DNA from: Algoriphagus locisalis
Lineage (GTDB): Bacteria; Bacteroidota; Bacteroidia; Cytophagales; Cyclobacteriaceae
Length of the DNA: 64,000 bases
Reading direction: 5' to 3'
Assembly: GCF_900116615.1 (NCBI RefSeq)
Contig: NZ_FPBF01000002.1
Location: forward strand, 62,001 to 126,000
Part shown: one piece after another, positions 8,804 through 18,254 of the stretch
Numbering within the stretch: position 1 is the first letter of the stretch
How the letters are laid out: each line of letters opens with the position of its first letter
Notes under the pieces: model-generated
The model's input: only the letters and a program-made list of their open reading frames with translations
The model's database searches: none
What the model was told of the DNA's origin: nothing
Made by a program: the position numbers and the translations under genes

Positions 8804-9385
8804 TTAATGATTCAAAAGCAAAAACATAAATAGATACAACCACAATGCAGCTAGAAAATGCCAGAAAGTGGTAGCCATTTCAAGTGTATCCATGGACTTG
8901 GAATGCACTTCATATTTATAGGTCGAAATTAATACAATAATCAGAAATATCACACCGCTGATTAAGTGAACAGCATGCAATCCCGTGAAAACGTAAAGAA
9001 ATGAACCCGATGGATTGCCGACAAAAAACACATTTTCATCAACCAGCGCCACCCAACTGTACCACTGACCAACTAGAAAAGCTATACCGAATAAAACTGC
9101 CAATCCTAGTCCTGTTCTAAGCCCAGCCATATTGTCCTTTTTAGCAGAATAATAGCCATACTGTAGGAATAAACTACTTATAATCACAATTCCTGAAGTG
9201 TACCAGAAAATTGAAGGCAGATCATATTCCAACCAATTTCCTTCCGACTGTCTCACAATATAGGCACTAGTGAGTGCTGCAAAAATCATCACTATAGTCA
9301 CTAAGAAAAGCCACAAAGCAAATTTCTTAGGATGCATAGCGATCGGCTGATCTACTAGATCGACATATTTGAGATCCTTTTCCAT
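8804..9385 (-). CDS. Cytochrome c oxidase subunit III, short form
   Basis: A 193-residue protein with five hydrophobic helices and the subunit III signatures FTGLHAVHLISGVIFLI and TFWHFLAALWLYLFMFLLL. It lacks the first two helices of a classical seven-helix subunit III, as in bacterial CyoC-like proteins. It starts 2 bp after the heme O synthase stop and is followed by the long-form subunit III, so both are probably made together. Whether both reside in the same complex cannot be decided here. Confidence 0.92.
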   Translation of the reverse strand: MEKDLKYVDLVDQPIAMHPKKFALWLFLVTIVMIFAALTSAYIVRQSEGNWLEYDLPSIFWYTSGIVIISSLFLQYGYYSAKKDNMAGLRTGLGLAVLFGIAFLVGQWYSWVALVDENVFFVGNPSGSFLYVFTGLHAVHLISGVIFLIIVLISTYKYEVHSKSMDTLEMATTFWHFLAALWLYLFMFLLLNH

Positions 9386-9387
9386 CG

Positions 9388-10290
9388 TTACGGTAGTTTA
9401 TCTAATAAGTAAGCAATCTGTACGATTGGCAAGTAAAGGAAAGAGCCAAACATGATGCGTAGCGCAGATTTACGTGAGCGATCTTGCATCAGGGAGAATG
9501 TCTGAGCAAGGAATAAAACTCCGCATAAGGTTGCGATAACTCCTGAGGTCATACCAGTTAATCCAAAATAGCTAGGTAGTAAGCCAAGTGGAAGTAGGAA
9601 TAAGGTGTAAATCATAATCTGAATCGCTGTATTCAGATCTTTTCCACCACCGCTAGGTAACAACTTAAATCCAGCAGCTTTATAATCCTCATCGCCCACC
9701 CATGCAATCGCCCAGAAATGCGGGAATTGCCAGATAAACTGAATTCCAAAAATAATCAATGCCTCATGGGTAATAGAACCTGTAGCGGCAGTCCAACCTA
9801 GCAAAGGAGGTAAGGCGCCAGGAATAGCTCCTACAAAAACTGCGATAGGCCCAACTCTTTTTAAAGGAGTATAGGCAAACACATATAGCACCATACTTAA
9901 GATACCTAGCCAAGTAGTGAGTGGATTGGTGAATATCCAAAGTAAGGCCACTCCAATCACAGCTACAATGGAAGTGACCCAAAGTGCTTCTTGAAGAGAA
10001 ATAAGTTTTAATGGAAGAGGACGGTTTTGGGTACGCTTCATCAGCTTATCCAAATCCCGCTCTAGGATTTCATTTGCAGCACAGGAAGCTCCACTAATCA
10101 AAAACCCGCCAAGTGCGAGCCCCAAAAAGCCAGACCAACCAAAACTAACCCCACGATCACCAAGTATGTAACCAAATACTGCTGAGAAAGTAACCAAGGC
10201 TGAAAGCCTTAATTTAATTAGCTCAGCGTAGGCTTTGAATTTACTTATAACCTGGGTACTAAAATGGTCAGTTACTTCAACTGTCCTCAT
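9388..10290 (-). CDS. ctaB: Protoheme IX farnesyltransferase (heme O synthase)
   Basis: A 300-residue UbiA-type prenyltransferase that converts heme b to heme O for oxidase subunit I. The polyprenyl-diphosphate binding region is ANEILERDLDKLMKRTQNRP, and the second loop reads WAIAWVGDEDYKAAGFKLLP. About eight or nine membrane helices follow. I start it at the ATG at 10290 (MRTVEVTDHF), 2 bp after the heme A synthase stop; the frame continues upstream to 10479, but that part overlaps heme A synthase and reads as unlike the family. Heme O made here is the substrate of the upstream gene product. Confidence 0.95.
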   Translation of the reverse strand: MRTVEVTDHFSTQVISKFKAYAELIKLRLSALVTFSAVFGYILGDRGVSFGWSGFLGLALGGFLISGASCAANEILERDLDKLMKRTQNRPLPLKLISLQEALWVTSIVAVIGVALLWIFTNPLTTWLGILSMVLYVFAYTPLKRVGPIAVFVGAIPGALPPLLGWTAATGSITHEALIIFGIQFIWQFPHFWAIAWVGDEDYKAAGFKLLPSGGGKDLNTAIQIMIYTLFLLPLGLLPSYFGLTGMTSGVIATLCGVLFLAQTFSLMQDRSRKSALRIMFGSFLYLPIVQIAYLLDKLP

Positions 10291-10292
10291 GA

Positions 10293-11369
10293 TCAATTTG
10301 TATTTAATCGAAACTGAATGTTTTCTCTGATTTCGAGAAGCAAGATGACTTGCACACCGATGATGAGAGAACCTAATAAGAGATGGATAGGCTGAAGAAA
10401 AGCAGGAATACCAAAGTATGCCATTGCCATTCCTGTAGCTATTTCCAGAATAATCAGAATCATCAAGACCTGAGACCAAAGATTTACTTGAGACTTTCTA
10501 AGGGTATATTTGAATGCCCAAAAGAAATACAGCAAATGGATTCCAAGCAGAACAAGCGAGAAAGATCGATGAATAAGAAATTCGAATCCTATTCTACCAA
10601 TCCATTCATTCCGAAGCATATCGCCAAGTGAAGCTGAAATTATATCTATTTGCTCCCGAACCTGAGTGCCAAGAACAATCTGAACAAACATCAAGATAGT
10701 TCCTATCAATAATATAAGCTCAATCCTTCGCGGAACATCCATTTTTACTCCTTTGGACTGAATCAACTTCCCAGATCTATGATAAGTGTAGATCAGCAAA
10801 GAGACTAGTAACAAGGCTAACATCATATGAAAGGTAATCATCCAATGAAGCAAGTTAGTAGAAACCACTATTGAACCAATCCAACCGATGAAGACAACTA
10901 GCACTAGACTAGCCATAGACAAGATCGGAATCATACGATCAAGCTTTCCAAGTGGAAATGATTTCCACACAGTAAGAATAATCATCAAACCAATCATTAC
11001 TCCTGCCAATCGGTTCAGGTATTCAATCCAGGTTTTAACCGCATTAAATTCCTCTTCTACAAGAATGGATTTGTCATTAGCTATTTCTTCTGCCTTTTCT
11101 GAGAATCCTAATTTTTCAAGTGTTGCCACGAACCTTTCGTTCTTGGCTAATCTTTTATTGAGATAAATCTCCTGATAATTTGAAGGCAATTGTTCTACGC
11201 TTGTTGGAGGAATCACACTTCCAAAGCATTTTGGCCAATCGGGACAACCCATTCCAGAACCGGTACTCCTGACTATGCCTCCAATTAGAATCAGTAAATA
11301 AACAGCTATCACCGTGATTAGACTTACCCGGCGAAAGCTGCTTATAGATTTATGAGTGGCTTGTTTCAT
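10293..11369 (-). CDS. ctaA: Heme A synthase (COX15/CtaA family)
   Basis: A 358-residue membrane protein with eight helices that oxidises the methyl group of heme O to give heme A. It has the N-terminal GGIVRSTGSGMGCPDWPKCF segment with its two cysteines, and helix histidines expected to bind heme (LLHWMITFHMML, FLIHRSFSLVLLGIHLLYF, FLQPIHLLLG). A long first extracytoplasmic loop between residues about 50 and 115 is of the COX15-like type. The gene overlaps the 3-prime end of subunit I by 20 bp and precedes ctaB by 2 bp, so synthesis of subunit I and its heme is tied together. Confidence 0.95.
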   Translation of the reverse strand: MKQATHKSISSFRRVSLITVIAVYLLILIGGIVRSTGSGMGCPDWPKCFGSVIPPTSVEQLPSNYQEIYLNKRLAKNERFVATLEKLGFSEKAEEIANDKSILVEEEFNAVKTWIEYLNRLAGVMIGLMIILTVWKSFPLGKLDRMIPILSMASLVLVVFIGWIGSIVVSTNLLHWMITFHMMLALLLVSLLIYTYHRSGKLIQSKGVKMDVPRRIELILLIGTILMFVQIVLGTQVREQIDIISASLGDMLRNEWIGRIGFEFLIHRSFSLVLLGIHLLYFFWAFKYTLRKSQVNLWSQVLMILIILEIATGMAMAYFGIPAFLQPIHLLLGSLIIGVQVILLLEIRENIQFRLNTN

Positions 11370-13236
11370 TAGAAACCAGTACTTCCTCCTCTTCTTTCAT
11401 AATCTCCAGCTCTACTTTTACCAATTCCTGCTCATGAGGAAGATTGGACTCCGGAGTAGCAGAAAGCGGAACTGTCTGAGGAATGAAATCCTCTTCAGCA
11501 CCTGGCTTAGAGTAATCATATGGCCATCTGTACACTGCAGGGATTTCACCTGGCCAGTTTCCATGTCCTGGCTCAATTGGAGTAGTCCACTCCAGAGTAT
11601 TTGATCTCCATGGATTCTCAGTTGCTTTTCTACCTTTGTACATAGAGTAGAAGAAGTTGAACAAGAAGATAAACTGAGCAGAGAAAGTAATGATAGCTGC
11701 AACCGAAACGAACATATTCAAGTCAGTGTACATGTTAGCAAACTCAAAGTTTGTCCAGCTGTAGTATCTTCTAGGGAAGCCAGCAATACCGATGTAGTGC
11801 ATAGGGAAGAATACCATATAAACACCAACGAAAGTCAACCAGAAGTGGACATAGCCTAATTTGGCATCCATCATTCTTCCAAACATTTTAGGGAACCAAT
11901 GATAAACCCCTGCTATCATCCCGAAGAAGGAAGCAGAACCCATCACTAAGTGGAAGTGAGCCACTACGAAATAAGTATCGTGTAATTGAATGTCAATCGC
12001 TGAGTTTCCAAGGAAAATACCTGTCAAACCACCTGAGATAAAGAAAGACACAAGCCCTATTGAGAACAACATCGCCGGGGTAAAGATCAAATTACCTCTC
12101 CAAAGCGTGGTAAGGTAGTTGAATACTTTTACCGCAGAAGGCACCGCAATGATCAAAGTCAAGAACATGAAGATAGATCCTAAGAACGGATTCATACCAG
12201 ATACGAACATGTGGTGAGCCCAAACCACAAAGGAAAGAACTGTGATACCAAGCAAGGAAATAATCATCGCCTTGTATCCAAAGATTGGTTTTCTAGAGTT
12301 TGTAGCAATTACTTCTGAGGTAATACCCAAAGCTGGAAGTAATACAATGTAAACTTCAGGGTGACCTAAGAACCAGAACAAGTGCTGGTACAATACTGGG
12401 CTACCGCCTGTGTTTGGTAGTGCTTCACCACCTATATAGATATCAGAAAGGTAGAATGATGTACCAAAGCTTCTATCAAATACAAGTAACAAGGCAGCTG
12501 CAAATAACACTGGGAAAGACAAAAGACCGATCACAGCTGTCAAGAAGAAAGCCCAGATAGTCAGAGGAAGCTTAGAAAAAGACATCCCTTTTGTTCTCAG
12601 GTTAATTACTGTGGTAATGTAGTTGATACCACCCATTAGAGAAGATGCGATAAAGAACGTCATCGCTACCAACCATAAAGTCATTCCCAATCCAGAGCCT
12701 GGAATAGCTTGCTCCAGAGCAGAAAGAGGAGGATAAACCACCCAGCCCCCAGCTGCAGGACCTGTTTTAAGGAACAGAGATATAAACATGATCACACCGG
12801 ATAAGAAAAACAACCAGTAAGAGAGCATATTCATAAATCCGGATGCCATATCTCTTGCTCCAATTTGCAATGGAATCAAGAAGTTGGAGAATGTACCACT
12901 TAAGCCCGCTGTCAATACAAAGAAGACCATGATGGTTCCGTGCATGGTGACCAGTGCCAAATAGAAAGTAGGGTCCAATTTCCCCGCTTCATCTATCCAT
13001 CCACCTAAAAGGGGGCGAAGGAAAGACATATCCATTTCTGGAAAGCCTAATTGTAGTCTGAATAAGATTGAAAGAAATCCCCCAATAAGAGCCCAAAACA
13101 TACCAGTAACCAAGTATTGTTTTGCGATCATTTTGTGATCCTGGGAGAATATATATTTGGTTACAAAATTATCATGGTGCTCATGATCGTGATGATCGTG
13201 CGCTGCGTCATGATTTGCGACAGATGCTGTTGACAT
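11350..13236 (-). CDS. ctaD: Cytochrome c oxidase subunit I
   Basis: The 628-residue catalytic subunit that reduces oxygen at the heme a3-CuB site. It has an N-terminal His/Asp-rich tail (AAHDHHDHEHHDNF), then twelve or so helices. Visible signatures include MHGTIMVFFVLTAGLSG (low-spin heme ligand), WFLGHPEVYIVLLPALG with the His-Tyr pair of the CuB site, VWAHHMFVSGMNP with two more CuB histidines, and HDTYFVVAHFHLVMG with the heme a3 and heme a ligands. It is somewhat longer than the usual 530-600 residues because of polar ends. It follows subunit II by 18 bp. Confidence 0.98.
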   Translation of the reverse strand: MSTASVANHDAAHDHHDHEHHDNFVTKYIFSQDHKMIAKQYLVTGMFWALIGGFLSILFRLQLGFPEMDMSFLRPLLGGWIDEAGKLDPTFYLALVTMHGTIMVFFVLTAGLSGTFSNFLIPLQIGARDMASGFMNMLSYWLFFLSGVIMFISLFLKTGPAAGGWVVYPPLSALEQAIPGSGLGMTLWLVAMTFFIASSLMGGINYITTVINLRTKGMSFSKLPLTIWAFFLTAVIGLLSFPVLFAAALLLVFDRSFGTSFYLSDIYIGGEALPNTGGSPVLYQHLFWFLGHPEVYIVLLPALGITSEVIATNSRKPIFGYKAMIISLLGITVLSFVVWAHHMFVSGMNPFLGSIFMFLTLIIAVPSAVKVFNYLTTLWRGNLIFTPAMLFSIGLVSFFISGGLTGIFLGNSAIDIQLHDTYFVVAHFHLVMGSASFFGMIAGVYHWFPKMFGRMMDAKLGYVHFWLTFVGVYMVFFPMHYIGIAGFPRRYYSWTNFEFANMYTDLNMFVSVAAIITFSAQFIFLFNFFYSMYKGRKATENPWRSNTLEWTTPIEPGHGNWPGEIPAVYRWPYDYSKPGAEEDFIPQTVPLSATPESNLPHEQELVKVELEIMKEEEEVLVSNETSHS

Positions 13237-13254
13237 AATCTATAATTTTGTTTG

Positions 13255-14286
13255 TTACTTTTCGCTTAATTGAATTTCTGCAAGCTCTTTAGTCTCTGCC
13301 GGAAGATCCGCTGCTAGTGCTGGATTATTCTGGATAAAAGATTTTTGCTCCGCAAACCACTTCTGGTACTCAGCAGGTTCCACTACCTGAATTATCTTTT
13401 TCATAGAAAAGTGTCCCTTTCCACAGATCTCAGTACAGGCGATCTCATATTCGAAATCTGGATTCCCTGTTTCCTCACGCATTTCAGCAGTAGTTTTAGT
13501 AGGGACAAACCAGAATCTAGTAGGCATACCTGGCACTGCATCCATTTTTAATCTCATGTGCGGTGCAAATACGGAGTGAAGCACATCTCTTGCTCTGATT
13601 TTGAATAGCACTGGCTCACCTTTAGGAATTACCACCACTGGTGACGAAAAGTCATCGATGGAGTTTTTATCAGTAAAGTCAATACCGTGGGAATTTGTTG
13701 CAGTGATCAAACGGTAATCGTAATCTCCGAGCACCTGGTCTTTACCTGGGTATCGTACTTCCCACGCAAATTGATAACCCATGATCTCTACAGTATGAGC
13801 ATTCTCAGGAGCCGGAGCGGTGATATCCGACCAAGCTACCCAACCAGAAATAACCAAACCTGCCAGAACAATAGCCGGAACGATTGTCCAGATAATTTCA
13901 AGCTTGTTGTTATCTGGATAGAAAGATGCTTTTCTCTTCTCGCTATACTGATACTTGTATGGAAAAATGAATAGCAACACATGAGTAATGAGGAATACAA
14001 TACCAGTGATGGCCATTGACCACCAGAAAAGTGAATCAGTAATCACACCATGCTCTGAGGCAATTGGCAATTGATAGTTATCAAATTCTTTGATAGAATA
14101 CCAGAACATTAATGCTCCTCCTGCTACCAGGAAAACGATGAATAAAATTGCATTAATCTTATTACTCCCTGAAGCGATCTTCTTATCAGATCCTTTTACA
14201 ACAGAGACTAACGTTTGGATTCTATAGACCATCCATATTATGGACAATATCAAAAGAACCCCTACTCCAATCAGAAATCCGTACAT
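13255..14286 (-). CDS. ctaC: Cytochrome c oxidase subunit II with CuA site
   Basis: A 343-residue subunit that accepts electrons through the binuclear CuA centre. The ligand set is complete: DVLHSVFAPHM supplies the first histidine, and CTEICGKGHFSMKK the two cysteines, glutamate, second histidine and methionine. Four hydrophobic helices precede the cupredoxin domain (near 2-23, 44-65, 90-113 and 133-155), two more than in most bacterial subunit II proteins. There is no C-terminal cytochrome c domain, so this is an aa3-like rather than caa3 form; the electron donor is likely the monoheme subunit of the act complex. It lies between actF and subunit I. Confidence 0.96.
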   Translation of the reverse strand: MYGFLIGVGVLLILSIIWMVYRIQTLVSVVKGSDKKIASGSNKINAILFIVFLVAGGALMFWYSIKEFDNYQLPIASEHGVITDSLFWWSMAITGIVFLITHVLLFIFPYKYQYSEKRKASFYPDNNKLEIIWTIVPAIVLAGLVISGWVAWSDITAPAPENAHTVEIMGYQFAWEVRYPGKDQVLGDYDYRLITATNSHGIDFTDKNSIDDFSSPVVVIPKGEPVLFKIRARDVLHSVFAPHMRLKMDAVPGMPTRFWFVPTKTTAEMREETGNPDFEYEIACTEICGKGHFSMKKIIQVVEPAEYQKWFAEQKSFIQNNPALAADLPAETKELAEIQLSEK

Positions 14287-14308
14287 ACCTTAGTTATTTC
14301 GGCTGTTA

Positions 14309-15601
14309 TTAAATGTGATGATTATAGCTTTCTTCAAGCATTGGATGGTTTTTAGGAACCAAATTACCTTTTGCTAATCCAGAAAGGACTACAAATGTAA
14401 AGGCTGCACCATAAACCAAGAACATTCCTACTTCCATAAATCCTACGCCACCATTATGCCCTAGTGTACCCGGCTGAACCATTAGGAAGAAATCAACCCA
14501 GTGTCCAGCGATTATCAAAGCACAAACTAATTTCAAGAATACTCCATGTCTTTTAGAATCTCTTGTCATTAATAACAAGAAAGGAAGCACAAAGTTTAGC
14601 CCTAGATTGACAAATATGAACGGGCCATAAATATCGCTGGACAATCTTTCGATAAAGTAAACAGTCTCTTCAGGAATGTTGGCATAATAGATCAACAAGA
14701 ACTGAGAAAACCATAAGTATGTCCAGAAGATTGTGAAACCAAAGATGAACTTACCTAAGTCATGCACGTGGTTTTCATTGACCATCTCCAGCAAGCCTTG
14801 GCTCTTCAAAAAGATAACAATCAATGTAATCGTGGATAGACCAGCTACAAACCAAGAGGAGAAAACATACCATCCAAACAAGGTGGAAAACCAGTGTGTG
14901 TCAATGGACATCACCCAATCCCAAGCTGAGATAGAAGAAGAAACTGCAAAGAAAATTAAGAAGAATGCAGACCAGCTTCTGATTTTGTACCAAGAAGAGG
15001 TGCCTCCAATAATATCTTCATTGTAAGTAAACTGTTGGAACTTCTTGAAAAAGAAAACCCAGAATCCAAAGAACAAAACCATTCTAAAGATGTAGAAAAC
15101 AGGGAAGGTTCCTTTTGCCATTGGCCAGTAGAAGAAAGCTCCTTTTCCATCAATAATGCTATCGTATTCTGGAGAAGATTTATCGAATAAATAAGCGTGA
15201 GTCCAGTGAAACAAATCATGATTTGCGACAAAGAACGTTACGATCATCAATACCCCTGCAATTGGCAACCAATTACCCAAAGAAAGCATAACTCTGATGA
15301 TAGCCGTGGACCATCCGGCCTGAGCTGCATATTGAATAGCAAAGAAGAATACGCCTATTATAGCTATACCAGTGAAGTAAACATTATTGATCCACAAGTT
15401 GGCATAAAGACGCTCGTACCAATGAAATGCATGTCCTTCTGCTTCTGCTGCTTCGTGGTGACCACCACCAAAGATTGCCATTAAGACACCGATGATAAGT
15501 AGTGCTGCTCCGATTCCCAAAACCGTAAATACGATCTTTTTGGTAGCTGCCGTGAAATCAAATTTTTGATCCAGATTATAGTGTTGTACGTGATGAGCCA
15601 T
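14309..15601 (-). CDS. actF: Alternative complex III subunit ActF
   Basis: A 430-residue integral membrane protein with about ten helices, the last act gene before the oxidase genes. It is a distant NrfD/ActC-like protein; the IDTHWFSTLFGWYVFSSWF and FGFTIFWTYLWFSQFLLIYY segments match what I know of ActF. In solved act complexes ActF sits in the membrane beside ActC and is proposed to take part in proton movement rather than quinol oxidation. It begins 2 bp after the actE stop. Confidence 0.92.
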   Translation of the reverse strand: MAHHVQHYNLDQKFDFTAATKKIVFTVLGIGAALLIIGVLMAIFGGGHHEAAEAEGHAFHWYERLYANLWINNVYFTGIAIIGVFFFAIQYAAQAGWSTAIIRVMLSLGNWLPIAGVLMIVTFFVANHDLFHWTHAYLFDKSSPEYDSIIDGKGAFFYWPMAKGTFPVFYIFRMVLFFGFWVFFFKKFQQFTYNEDIIGGTSSWYKIRSWSAFFLIFFAVSSSISAWDWVMSIDTHWFSTLFGWYVFSSWFVAGLSTITLIVIFLKSQGLLEMVNENHVHDLGKFIFGFTIFWTYLWFSQFLLIYYANIPEETVYFIERLSSDIYGPFIFVNLGLNFVLPFLLLMTRDSKRHGVFLKLVCALIIAGHWVDFFLMVQPGTLGHNGGVGFMEVGMFLVYGAAFTFVVLSGLAKGNLVPKNHPMLEESYNHHI

Positions 15602-15603
15602 AA

Positions 15604-16326
15604 TTAATTAGCTGGAGTTTCTACTTGTGATACATCTTGGTCAGCTACTTCCTCTGCTACGACTTCCGTCGATGCAACTGCATTATCAGCATTCTGACCT
15701 CCTTGGAGTTCTTGCTTCACGTAGTGAACAATTTTCCATCTGTTTTCAGGTGTAATCTGAGAAGCGTGAGCTCCCATTCTACCTTTTCCTTTAGTAATAA
15801 CATGGTAAATATGACCTTCAGAAAGTCCTACATAAGCACCACCTTTAAGGTTGGCTACACCACCGATAATTGCACCTACTTTACCATCGCCTTCCCCTCC
15901 GGCACCATGACATGGAGTACAATAAAGTCCAAATAGCCTTTTTCCATCTACTAAAACCTCATCATTTAATTCGATTGGGTTCTTCATGTTGGCTCCAGCT
16001 TCTTCTATTTCAAAAGCTTTATAACGATAAGGCAAGTAGCCCTCCTTATTTCTAGGAACAGTATTCGCAACTGGCTCACGCATGTTCATGTTGTGAGGAT
16101 TGTTTATGTTACTGTTGAAATATTCTCCTTTTCCATCTTCGCGGGTAGAAATCAAATCTCCCTTAGTCTCAGAATCTGTGATCTGCGTCAAAGGTTCATA
16201 GGCTACCGAGTGGTACATCTGAGGGGCATATTCCAGGCCTTGATTTTCGCCTCCGGCTCTACAGCCTGCAAGGGCAATCCCTGCTACTGCAATCCCTAAA
16301 ATACTTAGTGTCTTAGCAATCTTCAT
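15604..16326 (-). CDS. actE: Alternative complex III subunit ActE, monoheme cytochrome c lipoprotein
   Basis: A 240-residue lipoprotein cytochrome c. The signal ends in the lipobox ALAGC with Cys22 as the acylated residue. One heme motif, YCTPCHG, falls at residues 136-140, and the likely methionine ligand is in GKGRMGAHASQ. It should pass electrons from ActA to the oxidase. I start at the ATG at 16326 (MKIAKTLSIL); a TTG seven codons upstream is open but would put a polar run before the signal. The C-terminal 30 residues are acidic and low in complexity. Confidence 0.94.
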   Translation of the reverse strand: MKIAKTLSILGIAVAGIALAGCRAGGENQGLEYAPQMYHSVAYEPLTQITDSETKGDLISTREDGKGEYFNSNINNPHNMNMREPVANTVPRNKEGYLPYRYKAFEIEEAGANMKNPIELNDEVLVDGKRLFGLYCTPCHGAGGEGDGKVGAIIGGVANLKGGAYVGLSEGHIYHVITKGKGRMGAHASQITPENRWKIVHYVKQELQGGQNADNAVASTEVVAEEVADQDVSQVETPAN

Positions 16327-16339
16327 TTTTCCAGATTTA

Positions 16340-16870
16340 CTATTCAAAACTTTTTTTATTAACCTCTGATGCTCCAGAAGATTTCAATATCTCTTCAATC
16401 TTAGCCAGTTCCATAGCCGAATTATTTGCTATGTCGATTGCCATGACGTGCTTATCATCAGTGATTCTCAAATCGAAGATTCTAGGCTGTGCCCAAGGCT
16501 TCAAGTTTGTGCTCACCATGAATACACCTACCATTCCGAATGATGCCAACAAGACAGTCAACTCAAAAGTCACAGGAATAAAATCAGGGAAAGCTCCGTA
16601 ATCCTTACCACCAATGATCATTGGCCAATCAAACTTCATCATGTAAAACTGCATCGTCAACGCCAAGGTAGTTCCTAGCAATCCGAATAAGAAAGCTGCT
16701 ATAGGCAACTTACTTCTTTTATATCCTAGGTAATCATCTATCCCGTGTACAGGGTATGGTGAATAGACCTCATGGATTTTAATACCTGACGACCTTACTT
16801 GCGTGATTGCCTGAAGCAATACATCTTCGTCTTCATAAACTCCAGTAACAAAATGTGTATCTCTTTCCAT
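16340..16870 (-). CDS. actD: Alternative complex III subunit ActD (DUF3341)
   Basis: A 176-residue protein of the ActD/DUF3341 family. It has a soluble N-terminal part beginning with THFVTGVYEDEDVLLQAI, two central membrane helices (AAFLFGLLGTTLALTMQFYM and LTVLLASFGMVGVFMVSTNL) around the segment DWPMIIGGKDYGAFPDFIP, and a soluble tail. ActD has no cofactor and helps stabilise the membrane part of the complex. It begins 2 bp after the actC stop. Confidence 0.95.
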   Translation of the reverse strand: MERDTHFVTGVYEDEDVLLQAITQVRSSGIKIHEVYSPYPVHGIDDYLGYKRSKLPIAAFLFGLLGTTLALTMQFYMMKFDWPMIIGGKDYGAFPDFIPVTFELTVLLASFGMVGVFMVSTNLKPWAQPRIFDLRITDDKHVMAIDIANNSAMELAKIEEILKSSGASEVNKKSFE

Positions 16871-16872
16871 GA

Positions 16873-18237
16873 TTATTTATGCACTTTATCAGATGAAGAC
16901 TTCAATACAGATTTCACTTCTGCCATGTTGATTACCGGGAAGAATTTGGCAAACAAGAAGAACAGGGTGAAGAACAAACCAAACGTGAATAGGTAAACTC
17001 CCACATCAGCCCAAGTTGGGTAAAACATCGCCCATGAAGATGGAAGATAATCTCGGTGTAGGGAGGTTACGATGATTACAAATCTTTCAAACCACATCCC
17101 GATGTTTACTACGATAGACAACGCGAACGTTGCTACGATAGAAGTACGGATTTTCTTAAACCAGAAAAGCTGTGGAGAGATTACGTTACAAGTCATCATT
17201 GACCAGTATGCCCACCAATACGGACCGGTAGCACGGTTGATGAAAGCATACTGCTCTGCTTCTACTCCTGAGTACCAAGCGATGAAGAACTCTGTGATGT
17301 AAGCAATACCTACGATTGAACCTGTGATGATAATTACAATGTTCATCAACTCGATGTGTCCCATTGTGATGTAATCTTCCAGTTTATAGACTTTACGCGT
17401 AACTATCATCAGCGTCAATACCATGGCGAAACCAGAGAAAATCGCACCTGCCACAAAGTATGGAGGGAAGATAGTCGTGTGCCATCCTGGTATTACTGAA
17501 GTTGCAAAGTCAAAGGATACAATCGTGTGTACAGAAAGTACAAGTGGAGTAGCCAAACCAGCAAGGATCAAGGAAACTGATTCATATCTGCTCCATGATT
17601 TTGCAGCACCATCCCAACCGAATGAAAGTGCTCCGTAAATAATCTTTCTTAATCCTGTGGCTCTATCTCGAATGGTAGCGAAATCAGGAATCAAACCAAT
17701 GTACCAGAATACAAGTGATACAGAGAAGTAAGTTGATATCGCAAACACATCCCAAAGTAACGGGGAGTTAAAGTTTACCCAAAGTGATCCAAAAACGTTT
17801 GGAAGCGGAAGTGCCCAATAGGCTCCTAACCATGGACGACCCATGTGAAGAACCGGGAACATAGCCGCACAAATTACAGCGAAAATAGTCATTGCTTCTG
17901 CAGCACGGTTGATGGATGTTCTCCACTTCTGTCTGAAAAGTAACAATACTGCTGAAATAAGTGTACCAGCGTGACCAATACCAACCCACCAAACGAAGTT
18001 GGTGATATCCCAAGCCCAGCCTACAGTTTTGTTAAGACCCCACATACCGATGCCTTCCCAAACGGTGGCAATCACAGCAATGGATCCTAAAGCCAAAACA
18101 CCGGCAGACGTAAGGAAAGCTAGAAACCATCTGATATTTGGTTTTGCCTCTACATGCCGTGACACATCATGTGTCACATCATGGTAGGTTTTACCCCCGG
18201 TAACTAACGGCTCGCGTACGGATGAAGTAACCTGCAT
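16873..18237 (-). CDS. actC: Alternative complex III subunit ActC (NrfD/PsrC family)
   Basis: A 454-residue membrane protein with about ten helices, of the polysulfide-reductase NrfD family. The segments [20 protein letters not shown] and [20 protein letters not shown], with their conserved His, Gly and Arg residues, match the quinol-binding region described for act complexes. It should oxidise menaquinol and pass electrons to the Fe-S clusters of ActB. The gene lies 17 bp after actB. Confidence 0.96.
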   Translation of the reverse strand: MQVTSSVREPLVTGGKTYHDVTHDVSRHVEAKPNIRWFLAFLTSAGVLALGSIAVIATVWEGIGMWGLNKTVGWAWDITNFVWWVGIGHAGTLISAVLLLFRQKWRTSINRAAEAMTIFAVICAAMFPVLHMGRPWLGAYWALPLPNVFGSLWVNFNSPLLWDVFAISTYFSVSLVFWYIGLIPDFATIRDRATGLRKIIYGALSFGWDGAAKSWSRYESVSLILAGLATPLVLSVHTIVSFDFATSVIPGWHTTIFPPYFVAGAIFSGFAMVLTLMIVTRKVYKLEDYITMGHIELMNIVIIITGSIVGIAYITEFFIAWYSGVEAEQYAFINRATGPYWWAYWSMMTCNVISPQLFWFKKIRTSIVATFALSIVVNIGMWFERFVIIVTSLHRDYLPSSWAMFYPTWADVGVYLFTFGLFFTLFFLFAKFFPVINMAEVKSVLKSSSDKVHK

Positions 18238-18254
18238 AGTTTATAAAATTTTGA

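Noticed and set aside
10291..10479. 63-residue upstream extension of heme O synthase
   Set aside because: It overlaps heme A synthase in another frame and has no family similarity; the ATG at 10290 is 2 bp after the previous stop.
16327..16347. TTG start for actE at 16347
   Set aside because: It would place a polar run before the lipoprotein signal; the ATG at 16326 puts the signal at the N-terminus.
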